In this document: in pieces, positions 1-10,163 of the stretch | Numbering within the stretch: the stretch's first letter is position 1 | How the letters are laid out: every line of letters begins with the position of its first letter | Source: Ligula intestinalis | Taxonomy: Eukaryota > Platyhelminthes > Cestoda > Diphyllobothriidea > Diphyllobothriidae | Length of the DNA: 64,000 nt | Reading direction: 5' to 3' | NCBI GenBank assembly: GCA_036362985.1 | Contig: JAYGXS010000003.1 | Coordinates: 4,711,370 to 4,775,369, forward strand | Translations under genes and position numbers: made by a program | The notes under the pieces: generated by a model | What the model was told of the DNA's origin: nothing | Database searches by the model: none | Seen by the model: only the letters and a program-made list of their open reading frames with translations

Positions 1-154
1 TCACATCGACGTTTCATTGAAGCAGCTTGATAAAAAATCACAATATGTCATACTGCTGGTTGAACGCAAGTATGATGCGGAGTGAAAAAGGACTGAGAAG
101 GTTTAAAATTGACTGGATAACGTTTCAAAATGGAAGAAAACCATTCACTTAAAA

Positions 155-400
155 AATCCTGTCTGGCAGTCAGCCTATTGTATCCATACTGTTGGATATC
201 ACACGAGCGTTAATTAGAGCAAGCTAATCGACCCAAGTGTAATTACATTCACAGTTTATGGTGAGCCTCGTATGTCAATGGTAGAGCGTTGGTTGCGCAA
301 TAGCCTGCCCTGCTGCGTGGGTTCAACTCTCACCGAGGTTGCAAATTTTCGCAATTGGGTCAACTGAAATTATTGGGATTTGTCAAACCGCTAAAAGTTA
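155..400 (+). repeat. T1 repeat, copy 1 (tRNA-like sequence inside)
   Basis: This segment of about 250 bp can be aligned by eye along its length with the two T1 copies near 25.5 kb. Shared blocks are an upstream part (aaatcctg, then ggcagtca), a middle part before the tRNA-like core (cccaa, then attca and tgg), the tRNA-like core, and a downstream part (caattg, tcaact, then aaattat and gtcaaacc). A SINE would normally begin with its tRNA part. Here recognisable family sequence precedes it by roughly 100 bp, so this could be a composite element or a non-autonomous transposon. Only three copies are visible in the window. Confidence 0.6.
264..340 (+). other. tRNA-like core of T1 copy 1
   Basis: A 77-nt stretch folds partly like a tRNA. 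The 7-base acceptor strand agcctcg (264-270) pairs with cgaggtt (334-340), with one G-T pair. The T arm gtggg/ctcac (317-321 with 329-333, one wobble) closes a 7-base loop beginning ttcaa, as in a pol III B box. The D arm is poor and the A box (271-281) has two mismatches to the usual consensus, so this is a tRNA-derived relic rather than a working tRNA gene. The corresponding anticodon arm of the copy at 25.7 kb carries CGC, which would suit an alanine tRNA ancestor. Confidence 0.55.
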
Positions 401-489
401 AATTGTTAAGTCGGCAGTCGACTTATCCGATAAAGCGGACCTAGTATATTTGGAAGTAGTCCTCAACCAATTATAAACGAAACAGATAA

Positions 490-905
490 GTAGATTGAAC
501 GATGTGACGATCTGCCCAATCCATATTTAACGCTGAGACACAATTTCGGCAAACCAAGTCTTACGCCAACACCGGAGAGCCAGATGGCTGAGCAATCATC
601 ACGCCCGAGCCCACCGATCGCGATGAAAGTTCAACAGGTCAGAGCCCGCGCGCCGTTCAACAAACCATTCACGCGCAAGAAGGTAAGCAACTTTAATTGT
701 CTCTGTATGTTTGCAGTGATAACTGTATCCTACAAATACTGCAAACTTCTGTGCATGCATATCCCGTTTCCACTTCTCTGTCCCACTCATATGTCTGATA
801 ATGAATCCAAAATGGATGTCGAAACGTCAGGTGACTAATTGCATTGTCTCAGCAATCGAGTCTTCTTCTTCTCAATGGCTTCTTGGGACACACACGCTTG
901 CTTGT
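490..905 (+). pseudogene. Family-1 Penelope-like element, 3' remnant (copy D)
   Basis: This is the 3' end of the same PLE family seen in larger copies at 34.5-38.1 and 48.1-49.4 kb. It starts in the region after the GIY-YIG domain and runs through the shared block cgccaacaccggagag, the block around tcaacaggtcagagcc, and the AT-rich tail that ends in a TCTTCTTCTTCTC tract followed by ttcttggg. No reverse transcriptase (RT) or intact endonuclease remains. PLEs copy themselves by target-primed reverse transcription; this remnant cannot. The 84-residue frame across it is a chance leftover of the C-terminal coding region. Confidence 0.8.
795..825 (+). ncRNA. Hammerhead-like core in PLE tail (copy D)
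   Basis: CTGATAA (one change from the hammerhead core CTGATGA) is followed by atcc and ggat arms that can pair and then by GAAAC. The same arrangement lies at the same place in other family-1 tails. Stems I and III could not be drawn convincingly, so activity is doubtful in this copy. Confidence 0.35.
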
Positions 906-1389
906 AGTGACAAGTATAAGTATATAAAATATCATATAACTGACAAACACGACACATATGGAATTTTGGATTCTATTACTTCTGGCAGGGGGAAAAGATA
1001 CAAAGAGTGACTGAATAAAAGTATGCTCTTTTTGAATTAAAAAAAATTGCTCACATTATTTGACAATGCAGCAAAACGGTTCAGAGACGCGAACCACGCC
1101 CTGGTCATAAATGTGCCGGTGTCTTCCGGGATGGCAACGGAAGGCAGTGCCTACCAGTTCCTGTAGTACACGGCATGATTAAACACGCCAACTGAACAAT
1201 CTGCCTACATTGTGTAAAGTGTGCATTTTACATTACCACTTTCTCCATTACTCAGAGCAATACTTGCTATTTTTCTGTAGATAGAATCGAAAAGCTGTCA
1301 GTCCTTCCGCAGTAATAGCTGGAATTGTGGTCGGTCGCTTCGCCACTGCAGACTAGCAAACGCAAGTACATTCGTCTCCTTATTCTGCC
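906..1389. other. No gene seen
   Basis: No coding trace, tRNA or recognised repeat was found between the PLE remnant and the R1 repeat. Composition is mildly AT-rich. Confidence 0.5.
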
Positions 1390-1750
1390 GTTATCCATCA
1401 TGGTGTTATCTTTTCTTAATGTAGCCAAAGCTGCAAAATCGCTGTCAAATTACGCCTGGTCTGAGTCCGCAAGGAAAAAAACAACATGAAGACACATATT
1501 TAGAAGTGTTATTCCATTTTTAGTACAGAGTACTTATAGCAAGGAAAGCAAACAATATTGGACTAAGCAAATTGCCTTCTTGAGGGGAAATATTCTGACT
1601 GACTGTCGGGCTGGGCAGATTGAAAGCGCAGACAATTTATCATGGAAGGCCACTTGATCGATAACATCACTCGCGTGGCTTGTATAGATCGATAGTGCAC
1701 CGTCAGATGTGTATTTAAGGCCGCGTAATAACTAGTCATTATGCCTGCCA
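1390..1750 (-). repeat. R1 dispersed repeat, copy 1
   Basis: The reverse complement matches 38817-39170 at about two thirds identity by eye. Shared landmarks are ggcaggc, then acggtgcact, gacagtcagtcagaat, ctcaagaa, caatttg, caatattgt, gctataag and ctctgtacta. Both copies happen to keep a similar open frame containing HLTVH and DSQSE, but protein similarity does not exceed what the DNA similarity would give, so I read it as non-coding. Confidence 0.65.
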
Positions 1751-1771
1751 CTTACAGATTTCATCCAGAAT

Positions 1772-1820
1772 TAAGAATGTCAGGCAAGTGAACGTATTGT
1801 TCCAGCGACCACATGTATGC
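1772..1820 (+). repeat. Family-1 PLE tail scrap
   Basis: The short run gtcaggcaagtgaacg followed by tattgttccagcgacc matches the terminal tail of family-1 PLEs (gtcaggc, aataaacatattg, cccagcgatcg). It is only about 45 bp and carries no coding sequence. It directly abuts the R1 repeat. Confidence 0.5.
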
Positions 1821-1822
1821 AA

Positions 1823-2629
1823 TGAGTATGTAATGCACTTTAAAAGCATTTATTATGGTCTTCGTGTTAAAAGCTGCCATCTTTTGTTGGGTTGATATTA
1901 AAGCGTCTTTAAATACTGCAAACATGTGCGCAGTTTCCAGACTTACATGAGTGACTTTTGGAAGTTGGGGTTTAAAAAAATCATTCATGCTTGAAAACCC
2001 TTAACTAAGAAAGGATTGGCTAACAAAATTTGGCTTTGCTGCAAAATTTCATTGGACTGACAGTACGCAGGCTGTCACAAGTTAAATAATTCGTTAAAAC
2101 GTACTGCACAGTAGTTATCAGAGTAATTGTTGTTCCAAGTACATGCAGAATGAGTGGTTGTTCGCTGCAAGCGAGTTGTTCTATTACCATTTTCTTCATT
2201 CATTTAGACAGGATGAAAACTCAAATACAAAGAGTTTTTCCTAACTGAAGTACGGAAATGTAAGCCAACTAACGACTACGGCCAAAATCACTAATTAAAA
2301 TCCATATATTTTCAAGAAATGATTTTGTATTATGTGGGGGTCAAAAGTGTTTGACATCAGACGTATGAATCAGGAAATGGGCAGTAGAAATGGCCATACA
2401 CTCCTCACTGCTTCTGTTCTTTATTGATTCAGAAGACAAAAAATCAATGACCTGCTTTATTTTTGTTCAATTGGGCAGCATTCTTAATGCAGATACTGTT
2501 TCATTCTTAAACCTGATAACCACTTATTTTGAAAGGTGCCTTCTTTTGAAAAGGGAAGCAGAATGAAAATACTTTGACCTTCCCAGCGTAAACGGACAAA
2601 ACGACCGATTTTGTGACCTCGTTCACCCG
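1823..2629. other. No gene seen
   Basis: AT-rich sequence without a convincing reading frame. A short run at 2383-2401 (cagtagaaatggccatac) resembles the downstream block of the T2 repeat but is too short to call. Confidence 0.5.
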
Positions 2630-2875
2630 GTTACACCAAAGCCGGTAGATCGCCGAAAGTTGCGGCTTGTAAAACAATATCACCAATAAAGTCGATGTCA
2701 GTCAGCCGGTGCCCAGATGAAGGCTCAATACTGTCAGTTTCCTGAAGGACCTTCTTGAGAACCTAGTCAATGACGCAGTTAAAGGCTATGGGCGACAGAA
2801 CACAGCCTTCTCGAGGGTCAAACCGAATAGCGAAGAGTTTTGAGAGATTTTCCTAGACCAGAGCGGCGTATCAGC
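2630..2875 (-). pseudogene. RTE-like LINE reverse transcriptase fragment
   Basis: Translation of the minus strand gives a decayed central part of an RTE-like LINE RT. Pieces in order are ENLSKLFAIRF, EGCVLSPIAFN, CVID-stop-VLKKVLQETD, GHRLTDIDF and a final stretch ending GDL. These match the family layout in which a CxLSPxLFN motif (motif B) is followed by GHRLTDLDYADDI (motif C). At the catalytic site, where family members read YADDI, this copy reads FIGDI (2676-2690), so one of the two paired aspartates is missing. In-frame stops also interrupt it. The fragment has no endonuclease part and no 3' end. It may come from the same broad family as the C-terminal piece at 45 kb. Family assignment is from memory of conserved motifs. 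Confidence 0.8.
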
Positions 2876-3154
2876 CCAGTGAGTGCACAGAAGTTTTAAC
2901 GTCCACTAAAAAATACCAGAGCACGTTTTAATATATTTAAAGCAGTCTAGATGAATGCGTGGTGCATATCAAATGGAGTTTTTTAGGCGATAACTTTGAA
3001 AAAACTAATAATTATTGTGACTGCAAGTCGGATTAAAATGCATGCAGCACTTGTGAAAAAAATTTTTCACACAGAAATGAACCATGGTTTTTATAAAACT
3101 TATTTTTTTAATTGCGATGCCACTGAAACTAAATAAACAGAAGGTATATTTCGG

Positions 3155-3700
3155 TAGATATGCGTACACTGATCAGATACAGGTAACATACGCCCAGGTT
3201 TTTGATGTCCAGTGTTTACGGGATCCCCCGAACCTTTGCCACGTGGCTTATTTTAATGTTACCTTCTAAGTTGCAGTAACATTTTGTTATTTTGAGGACA
3301 TATTACCGTAAAACAGAGAATCCAGTATGGCCATTTCTGCTTTATAAAGCGTCGTCAGCTGGATATACTCTACTAAATTAGAGTATAGTATAGTACTCTA
3401 CTCAATGTTCGGGTAATCCCGAAAACACTGGACATCAAAAACCAGGGCGGGTGAGCCCTGTATCTGATTGGTGAACGCCTACTTATGAATATAAAGTCCC
3501 GATCAACAAACATCAAGACGTCAAGCCCAATGGCTTAATGGTTAGGGCGTTCCCTCTGGCCGGAAAGACGTGGGTTCGAAACTCGGCAGTGGCGGGAATT
3601 CGGTTGCTACACATGAGCAAAATATATTTAGCTGACGACGCCTAATGCGGCAGAAATGGCTATTATGAATTATTTGTCTCATGGTAATATGTTCTAAGAA
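3155..3700. repeat. T2 repeat cluster with inverted segments
   Basis: Two sets of blocks lie here in opposite orientations. The upstream block at 3405-3480 (+) is the reverse complement of 3155-3235, sharing an interrupted match around cactggacatcaaaaacc. The downstream block at 3632-3697 (+) is the reverse complement of 3295-3362, sharing agctgacgacgc, cagaaatgg and taatatgt. On the plus strand the order is upstream block, tRNA-like core, downstream block. On the minus strand it is downstream then upstream block with no core between, as expected if units were once in tandem. The arms could fold into a large hairpin. Confidence 0.65.
3525..3600 (+). other. tRNA-like core of T2 repeat (pol III A and B boxes)
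   Basis: The run tggcttaatggttagggcg contains a full match to the A-box consensus (TGGCTTAATGG, 3531-3541). About 30 bases on, gggttcgaaactc (3572-3584) matches the B box with one mismatch. Spacing is right for a tRNA. A short anticodon-like stem (ttcc/ggaa) and a four-pair T stem can be drawn, but no good acceptor stem was found. This is best read as the tRNA-derived part of a SINE-like repeat that may once have been transcribed by RNA polymerase III. Confidence 0.6.
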
Positions 3701-5499
3701 GGCATATTTATTTATTAATAACTCATTAGCATTCTTTTTTCTTGCAGATGGCCGTAAAAAAGGTCTAAGGCTTCATTTTTGTACATCAAAGCAGTGTGAG
3801 TATTTAGGTGTTGCTTTTATATGATGAATCGTCTTTCGATATCAACGTTGTTAAGAAGGTAGTCCTCATCTTTGTTCGGTGTTAAGTAATTTGGAAAACA
3901 ACGCAAGCTTAGGGTGGATAAAAAAATGATTTGAAGTTAATTGAAAACACAGACAAAAATGTCCAATGTGCTATTATTTTACTCAGAATTAGTAATTTGT
4001 ATGAGAAAAGCTTAGTGCTTAATTCTAAAATGGTTGGTAATAAAGGGATCAATTCTAATTGCGAAAGCTCCTTAAGCCTGAGTATGCACGCAACGTCAAC
4101 ATAAGCTACTAATTAACTGCATTATCTTTGATCATTTGCGTCAAGCGTATGTTGATGGGCTAGAGAACAAACCATTCTTACTTGAATTATTTGGTACCCA
4201 CTTAATTAAAAGGCACCGAGTGTCACTTATTTTACCACATGGAGACATTTAAGGAATGAACGTCTGCATTAATGTTCACTAGCCAAAACGTTTGAGTATA
4301 ATTAATACGTATAATCATATAGATGTAGTTTTTTGTGCATCAAGATATCTTTTCCTCCGCAACATTATATGTTGAGTCAATTATGTCTCTCAATGTCCCT
4401 AAGATGTGTGCAAATACGTTGTGTTGCGCAATATGTTCTAAATATGATTTTGATCACAGTCAAAGCACTGTTCCTTCAGTGATAAATATTAACTGCTACT
4501 TTTTAGGCTATATTTTTCCGAGAAAATTCACTTATGACCGTATCTGCTCTATATTATTTAAAGAAAGATCTATTGTTTTATGCTACCTGCTTAAACGTCA
4601 AGATATGTTTTAAACAGTTAAACAAATTGTTTTCTGTTTCTATTGGAGAGGATTTCGTCAATTTTAAGGCTTTATGCTGGTGTCATATATAAATGACAAT
4701 GTTGTCATACAGATATATAACTTTTTCTCAAACGGTCATTACTGTGTACCCTTGGTTTTTTATGGGACCCTTTCAATTTTTAAACCGCATTACGAGAATA
4801 TTTGCATATTATAAACAGCTGAATTTATTCCCTGCTGGTGAACGTTGTGACAGTTACACAGAAACAAAAAGGTCACATTTTATGGCGTTTCACTATTAAA
4901 TTCAGAAGAATTCCGTTTAGTTTAAGTTTTGCGTGATAACAAGGTTTTTCTTAAATGCTCGTGGTTTTTGAAACTTTTATTATGGAACCAAGCAAAAACT
5001 TAGTGTTTGTGCCCTAGAATAACCAATACCATAAAAGCTAGCCAAAAAATAAGACAATGTTGATTTCTGCTTAAATTTGTAAACTCTAAAATTCACTTAA
5101 TAACTTCGACATATGCATGAACCAAATGTATTTCCCATTGGCGTTTGTAATAAATTAATTAACTGGTGACGTCTAATATAAACGGCGGCTTGATGCTTAA
5201 TTCTGATGCAACATGGACTACGAGCTTATGTAGAGTAAATTTATAGTTAGATTTAAGATGAGCTTTAAGCTTAGGCTTGCGTTTAAGCTTGATTGAAGGT
5301 AAAGGATGATTGTTTACTTGCTGATAATTTAATTATAAGAGCGAAAACATGCATCATGCCTCATTTTGTGTAATTGAGTCTGTATAAACCAGCACTATGA
5401 GGAAGAATTCCTATGTTTAACGTTACGTAAACCTAAACTCACTACGCATACTATATTAAACACGCTACTTCAGTTCTTTAACGAGCGAACGTCAGTCCA
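3701..5499. other. AT-rich stretch without recognised genes
   Basis: Open frames at 4335-4613 and 4693-4899 are short and low in complexity, and I recognise nothing in them. At 5241-5305 there is a GCTTAGG/GTTTAAGC-rich stretch resembling a decayed short tandem repeat. Confidence 0.5.
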
Positions 5500-6097
5500 G
5501 TATATTTTTCGTCTGTGACCCTCTCCCAGTTCTCAAACAGTGGACATTCTGCCCAACGAAGTACCCTTTTTCCCATATCTTGGTGTAACTCTAGCAGCCA
5601 ACCTTACATTTTCTCTACACACAAAAGGCTTTTTTATCAAAATCCAGAAACTTTTGTATTATATCCGGCGCTTGCGTTCATATCACACACCACAAGCCCT
5701 AATCTTGCGTTTTGCAGATGTCCGAACTCTCCCTCTCATTCTTTATTTCACTCCAGTTATTTTTTAACTCAAATTAAAAAAAATAAGTCATTTTTAAAAG
5801 TAGATTCCAAATGCTCTCTTCAGTTGCCGGTGTTTCCTGTGTTTTTGAGCTGACATTATGATACAGCGCTACTTTTAAACGGTGAAGCGATTTGCTGATC
5901 TCATCCTTAATGAGGTCACTCTCCCTCTCCACTCTGAAATAATGGCTGCGAAGCATTCCCTTCCAATTTGTCGAGGCGTTCATCATATGTCTTGCTGCAC
6001 ATCAGCATACCAGCACACTGTGCTTCTATTCCAAGCACGCTACCTCACATGTGAAAAAGCCGAACTTGAGAAGTTGAACGCTGACCTGTCTCCATAG
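5500..6097 (+). pseudogene. CR1/Jockey-like LINE, 3' end of pol (degraded)
   Basis: The conceptual product matches the region after the RT active site in CR1/Jockey-like LINEs. From about 5540 it reads VPFFPYLGVTLAANLTFS, HTKGFFIKIQKLLYYIRRL and HTPQALILRF, then PLILYFTPVIF; the family pattern is YLGV..NLTW..H......KVRKL.YFIRRLR..HTP..LI. After a broken stretch around 5770-5880, the last part (5882-6097) resumes as ILNEVTLPLHSEI, CTSAYQHTVLLFQARYLT and KAELEKLNADLS, and closes with a stop at 6095-6097, which looks like the natural end of the protein. No RT catalytic motifs or endonuclease are present, so this is a 5'-truncated, frameshifted copy. Confidence 0.75.
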
Positions 6098-6849
6098 AAG
6101 ATGTGCAAATCGTGTAAAATTTAATTTTTATAAGTACATGGCTCTCGTCTATTACCAGGACCCGGTACTTAACGTTTATTTTCTCTCAGTGTATGAAGCC
6201 TTCTTTTGCTAGAAATTTAGGATTTCTCATCTTAAATAAAGCAAGTGTTCTCTCTCGCTCAGATTTTGCTGTTGTTACTAAATTAATCCTTAGATTTACA
6301 AGTACCACGTCACTTTCATTCGTGCCGGAGGAAACTCCCAACAAGTGCATAATGTCAGCAATGTTATACTTTACACCTGAACGTTTGACGCAATTCAATA
6401 AATGTTTACCGTACAGTGTACACTATATGAGCTGTTACAAAATGAGCCGTGAATCAATTTTATACAGTCTAGACTGACTTAACTCCTATGGACAGAGAAA
6501 AAGACGTGCCGAGCACCAGATCAACTGATTAATCGTTCTGAGCTTTCTTACTCTTACAAGAGTCCACCTGAATCGTGAACCCCAGCATGCGTTCAGAAAC
6601 TACATTCCAAAGACATTATAACGTGTCATTCCTTTTTTGCAAAGAGTGTGTTCTCAATCGAACTAAAAAATTTCGAAACCCCTACAAACATTCTAACGTG
6701 CTGTCAAAAGACTCCTCGGCAATCTAGTTTTCTGTCGCATATTCAACCAGTACAATCAGAAACTATTTGCATCTAAAGCCAACAAATCGCTAATGCACAG
6801 CAGCATTGTTTTACTGAGGAAAACGTACCATAACTGTCTTTACTGCGTG
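6098..6849. other. No gene seen
   Basis: The start may include the LINE's 3' untranslated tail. The frame at 6193-6477 (94 codons) is unrecognised, and an overlapping frame of 70 codons lies on the other strand, so neither is persuasive. Confidence 0.45.
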
Positions 6850-7421
6850 CTATTTTAGGCGTAGACCGAGTTTTGAATCTTAATTTTTCTTTTTTTGAGG
6901 AAATGTCTGCAGCTGCATCACTGAAATTTCATGAAAATGCAAATTTTGCATCTGCGGGAAGAATTAATTATCTGCTTGTACCGCTTGGCTCTTCAAATAG
7001 TGCACTTTCTTTGATTAAAGTAGCTGCCTTTCTGTGATGGGGAATAGCTTTTGGCTGAAGACTGCAGGGCCATAGGAACACATAAATGGAAAACAACGTT
7101 TAAAATGTCCCGCTTTACGGATGGAAGAGAGCGCTTTCGGACAGAGTGGTATATTGGTGGCTGAACTTTTCAACGGAAAAATTCCTTTTCCTAGATAGGG
7201 CACGTCATCGAAAAACAGAGAGCACGCTGACCAGATATGACAACGTATCCGACAGACACCTTACCAGTACATTATAAAAGTGCATATAAAGGCAGAGAGA
7301 GGCTTTCGCATGTTGGATGCTTAAGATGATAATCTAGCACTGTGAGTTTTACTGCGTCCTAGATTCAAATTTACAAAAAAAACCTGAAAAGGAAAATGAG
7401 TGAATGTTCACAGCTTCTTTC

Positions 7422-8390
7422 CCCTTAACGTCAAGTGGAATTAAGTCCAAGGAATGGTAGCTAGAATACGCCATATCTGCTCTCCTGAAATAGTGGACAA
7501 AGAATTGCAGCAGCTTCAAAAAACACTCCATGAAAATGGTGATCCAGAAAGTTTTGTCCTTCAGAACATCAGAGAGTATGTCACAAAGGTCGCAGTTGAA
7601 ACGATGAAAAAGAATGATCTATTCATTAGAGTGCCTTTTATGGGAGATGCAGCAAGCGAACTGAAAAGGCGACGTCTGAGGACAGCAGTCATGAGTGCCC
7701 TCCCGGCCAAAAGTTAACGCGTCCACTACACTAACCCTCCCCTTCTACGAATGGACAGTAAAGACATACTTTCGTTTACGGCAACATTCATGTGTATCTA
7801 TTCCTTCAGCTGTTTCTGTGAAGTAGGATAAAATGACCGAAGAAGGCGATGTCTGGAGAAGAGAATACATGAACACATCCCAGCCTGACTCATCAACGGG
7901 GAAAAAAGACCAATTTAAAGCTCAATCCTCGTCCACTTTATTGATACGAACCACCAGGTGGACGCGAGGGAAGTCCTTTGGGTTATATACCACACGCCAT
8001 CACACTACTTCAAAGGCCTGCGCAAACGGGTGTTGGCCACAGCAGAGGCAGTGGCAATTTCGGCTAGCAAAACTCACTCTTTCCTGTAAAAGCAATCAGC
8101 TTCCCTTGGCCGACTGCGCGTGGAAATCCCACACCACTTGAAGTTAAGTCATCCGACCACACACGAAATGAAGACACAGAGAAAATTCAAGTGCGAGGTA
8201 CGCGGTCGGAATACAGACCTCTACCCACAGAGTATGAGAAAATCACCCCTGTTTTCTCTGCACATCGCAATCAACGTCCTAACCATACGGGCGCTCGCAT
8301 TCAGGTGATGAGGGAACACCTAGATGCTTAATTACACTCACCTACCTACTCACCGCCTTCCTCCTCACTAACCTGATGATTATAGAAACG
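7422..8390 (+). pseudogene. Family-2 Penelope-like element, C-terminal half (degraded)
   Basis: The longest clean piece (7454-7717) carries IRHICSPEIVDKELQ, then LHENGDPESF, LFIRVPFMGDAASELKRRR and LRTAVMSALPA. These correspond to the linker between RT and endonuclease in PLEs, where an FIRLPFxGDA block is typical. Past a stop and frameshifts, other frames give CIYSFSCF (7792 on), the start of the GIY-YIG region, then LEKRIHEHIPA, and later DTNHQVDAREV, PSHYFKGLRKRVLATAEAVAI. Each has a counterpart in the second family-2 fragment at 20.4-21.35 kb. The RT core is missing upstream, where the copy breaks off inside the R9 array. The endonuclease catalytic region is scrambled. The 3' tail reaches at least the hammerhead-like motif at 8373. 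Confidence 0.8.
8373..8389 (+). ncRNA. Hammerhead-like core in family-2 PLE tail
   Basis: CTGATGA is followed after five bases by GAAAC and then GC. The five bases are too few for a stem II, so this looks like an eroded hammerhead core, not an active one. Its place, downstream of the PLE C-terminal coding trace, agrees with the other PLE copies. Confidence 0.35.
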
Positions 8391-9885
8391 CTGCAATTAA
8401 TTGAACATTTTTTATACACCCATGTCATTTACCACCTTGATGATGAATGACTTAAAACAATTTTTTGCCAATACGACTTTTCAATTGAAAATGGAAGGGC
8501 AAGAGGTTTGTGCTGCCAGTGGTTGTTAGCTGACACAACAGAGAGAATCACCTCATTTATCGCACGCTCTGGACTGTAATTACACATACTGCGGACAACA
8601 AGAAATTAAAAGTGAAATTTTATCTTTCTTATGTGTAAAAAAACATCTCACTGGCATAAACCGTAATATGAACATTCTGAACAGATATGAGTTCGGGGTA
8701 AATTGTGGCGGGTATCACAAAAGAGCACAGTCCGGATTGTATTTTCTCTTGTGACCTCGAAAGTGTCGGTGTTAATGAACCATCTTCTACGAAAAGTTAA
8801 ATTTTTGTCATGTAGATTCCCTGGTCCGTGTCTTGCAATACTATTTCTTACTTTTAGTTTGACCTGAACTGATTACGTGAACGTTATTCTACCACCTCCT
8901 GCATTCGCATTACCTTTGCATAGTAAGTTAATAAATCCTATGATTTCAATGTTCCAAAACACTCTCATTTATTATTCTTGCAAGAGCTCTTTTTTCCGTG
9001 CTACTGGAACGTTATAAGACCCTGATTTTGTTTGCGCAAATATTGCACTTTCTTTAAGTAAAGCAGCCGCTCCTGTGATAAGGAAAGCGGCTGAAGAGTG
9101 CATGCCCGTGGGCACTCATTCGCGAAAAATTACGGGTACAACTGTCCTCAGTCTAGCTGATATGCATGCTCTATCGATGGAAGAGATTGCTTTGGGACGA
9201 AGTCGTATATTGGCGCTTCACTGGTTCAAAGGTAAAATTCCTCTTCTCCTCCTCCGATATGGCACACCACAGATACACCAAACTATCCAAAAGGAACCTT
9301 GCAAATGCATTTGAAAAGTGTATAGAGAGGCTGTGAGACGCTTTCATATGTCGGATGTTTAAAACAAAAGTTCAACGTCGGAACTGGGTGTTTATTATAT
9401 TCTACCTACTGAATTTAAACGTTACCACAGTTGTATTAGTTCATGTAGATTCTGTGGTCCGTGTCTTACATAATATTCATAAATTGCATAGTGAACTGAA
9501 CTGATCACCTGAAGGTTAATCTACAACGTCCTTTATGTGCAGCACGTTTATGTTATTAGTATATAAATCCTTATATTTATTAGGACCACTTCGCTCCTAT
9601 TTGTGCTCCAATAAGCTCCCTATCATTGGCTTATCGTGGCAGGAATCCTTGTCTCTCGATGTTGCATTAAATGCCTTAGCGTTTGACTTATTTTAATAAG
9701 TTCTAAACGTTTACAACTCAAATGTTGTAAGTCAATGATAAATGAGTCGACTTAATAGAACAATAATAACTACAGTCACACTCTTAACTTCGAAAATTTT
9801 CTCTTTTGCAAATGCTCTACAATACAAGCAGACGTCCCTCGACAGTCTATTCTCCCCCCAAATCAGGGAACACATAAGCCACCAC

Positions 9886-10163
9886 ATCATCTTATGCCAA
9901 CACCACAAGGCCAGATGTTCCTTGCTGACACAACTAATCAGCGCAAAATTAAAGGCATTTATCGATTTTTTCTGTACGTTTATATTTAACGACAGAACCC
10001 CGTGCACACACACAAACTGTTTCTGATACTGTTCTGCGAGTATGTCTCCGATGATGAATTCGCAACGGATTTTTAAATGTCAGGCAAATAAACATATCGC
10101 CCCAGCGATCGAGTCATGTTCTTCTTCTCAATTACTTCCTGGGACTAGCATGTGCGCTTGTAT
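9886..10163 (+). repeat. Family-1 PLE tail remnant
   Basis: It begins with tcttatgccaacacc, matching the block before the tail in copies B and D, loses most of the C-terminal coding stretch, and ends with the typical tail: gtctccgatgatgaattcgc, gtcaggcaaataaacat, cccagcgatcgagtc, cttcttctcaatt, cttcctgggac. The hammerhead-like core is damaged here (CCGATGA and no GAAAC). Confidence 0.7.

Noticed and set aside
264..340. Functional tRNA gene
   Set aside because: Poor D arm, imperfect A box and membership of a repeat family argue for a relic.
5515..5853. Plus-strand frame of 112 codons
   Set aside because: A shadow of the LINE pol remnant, which is read in a different frame from 5540.
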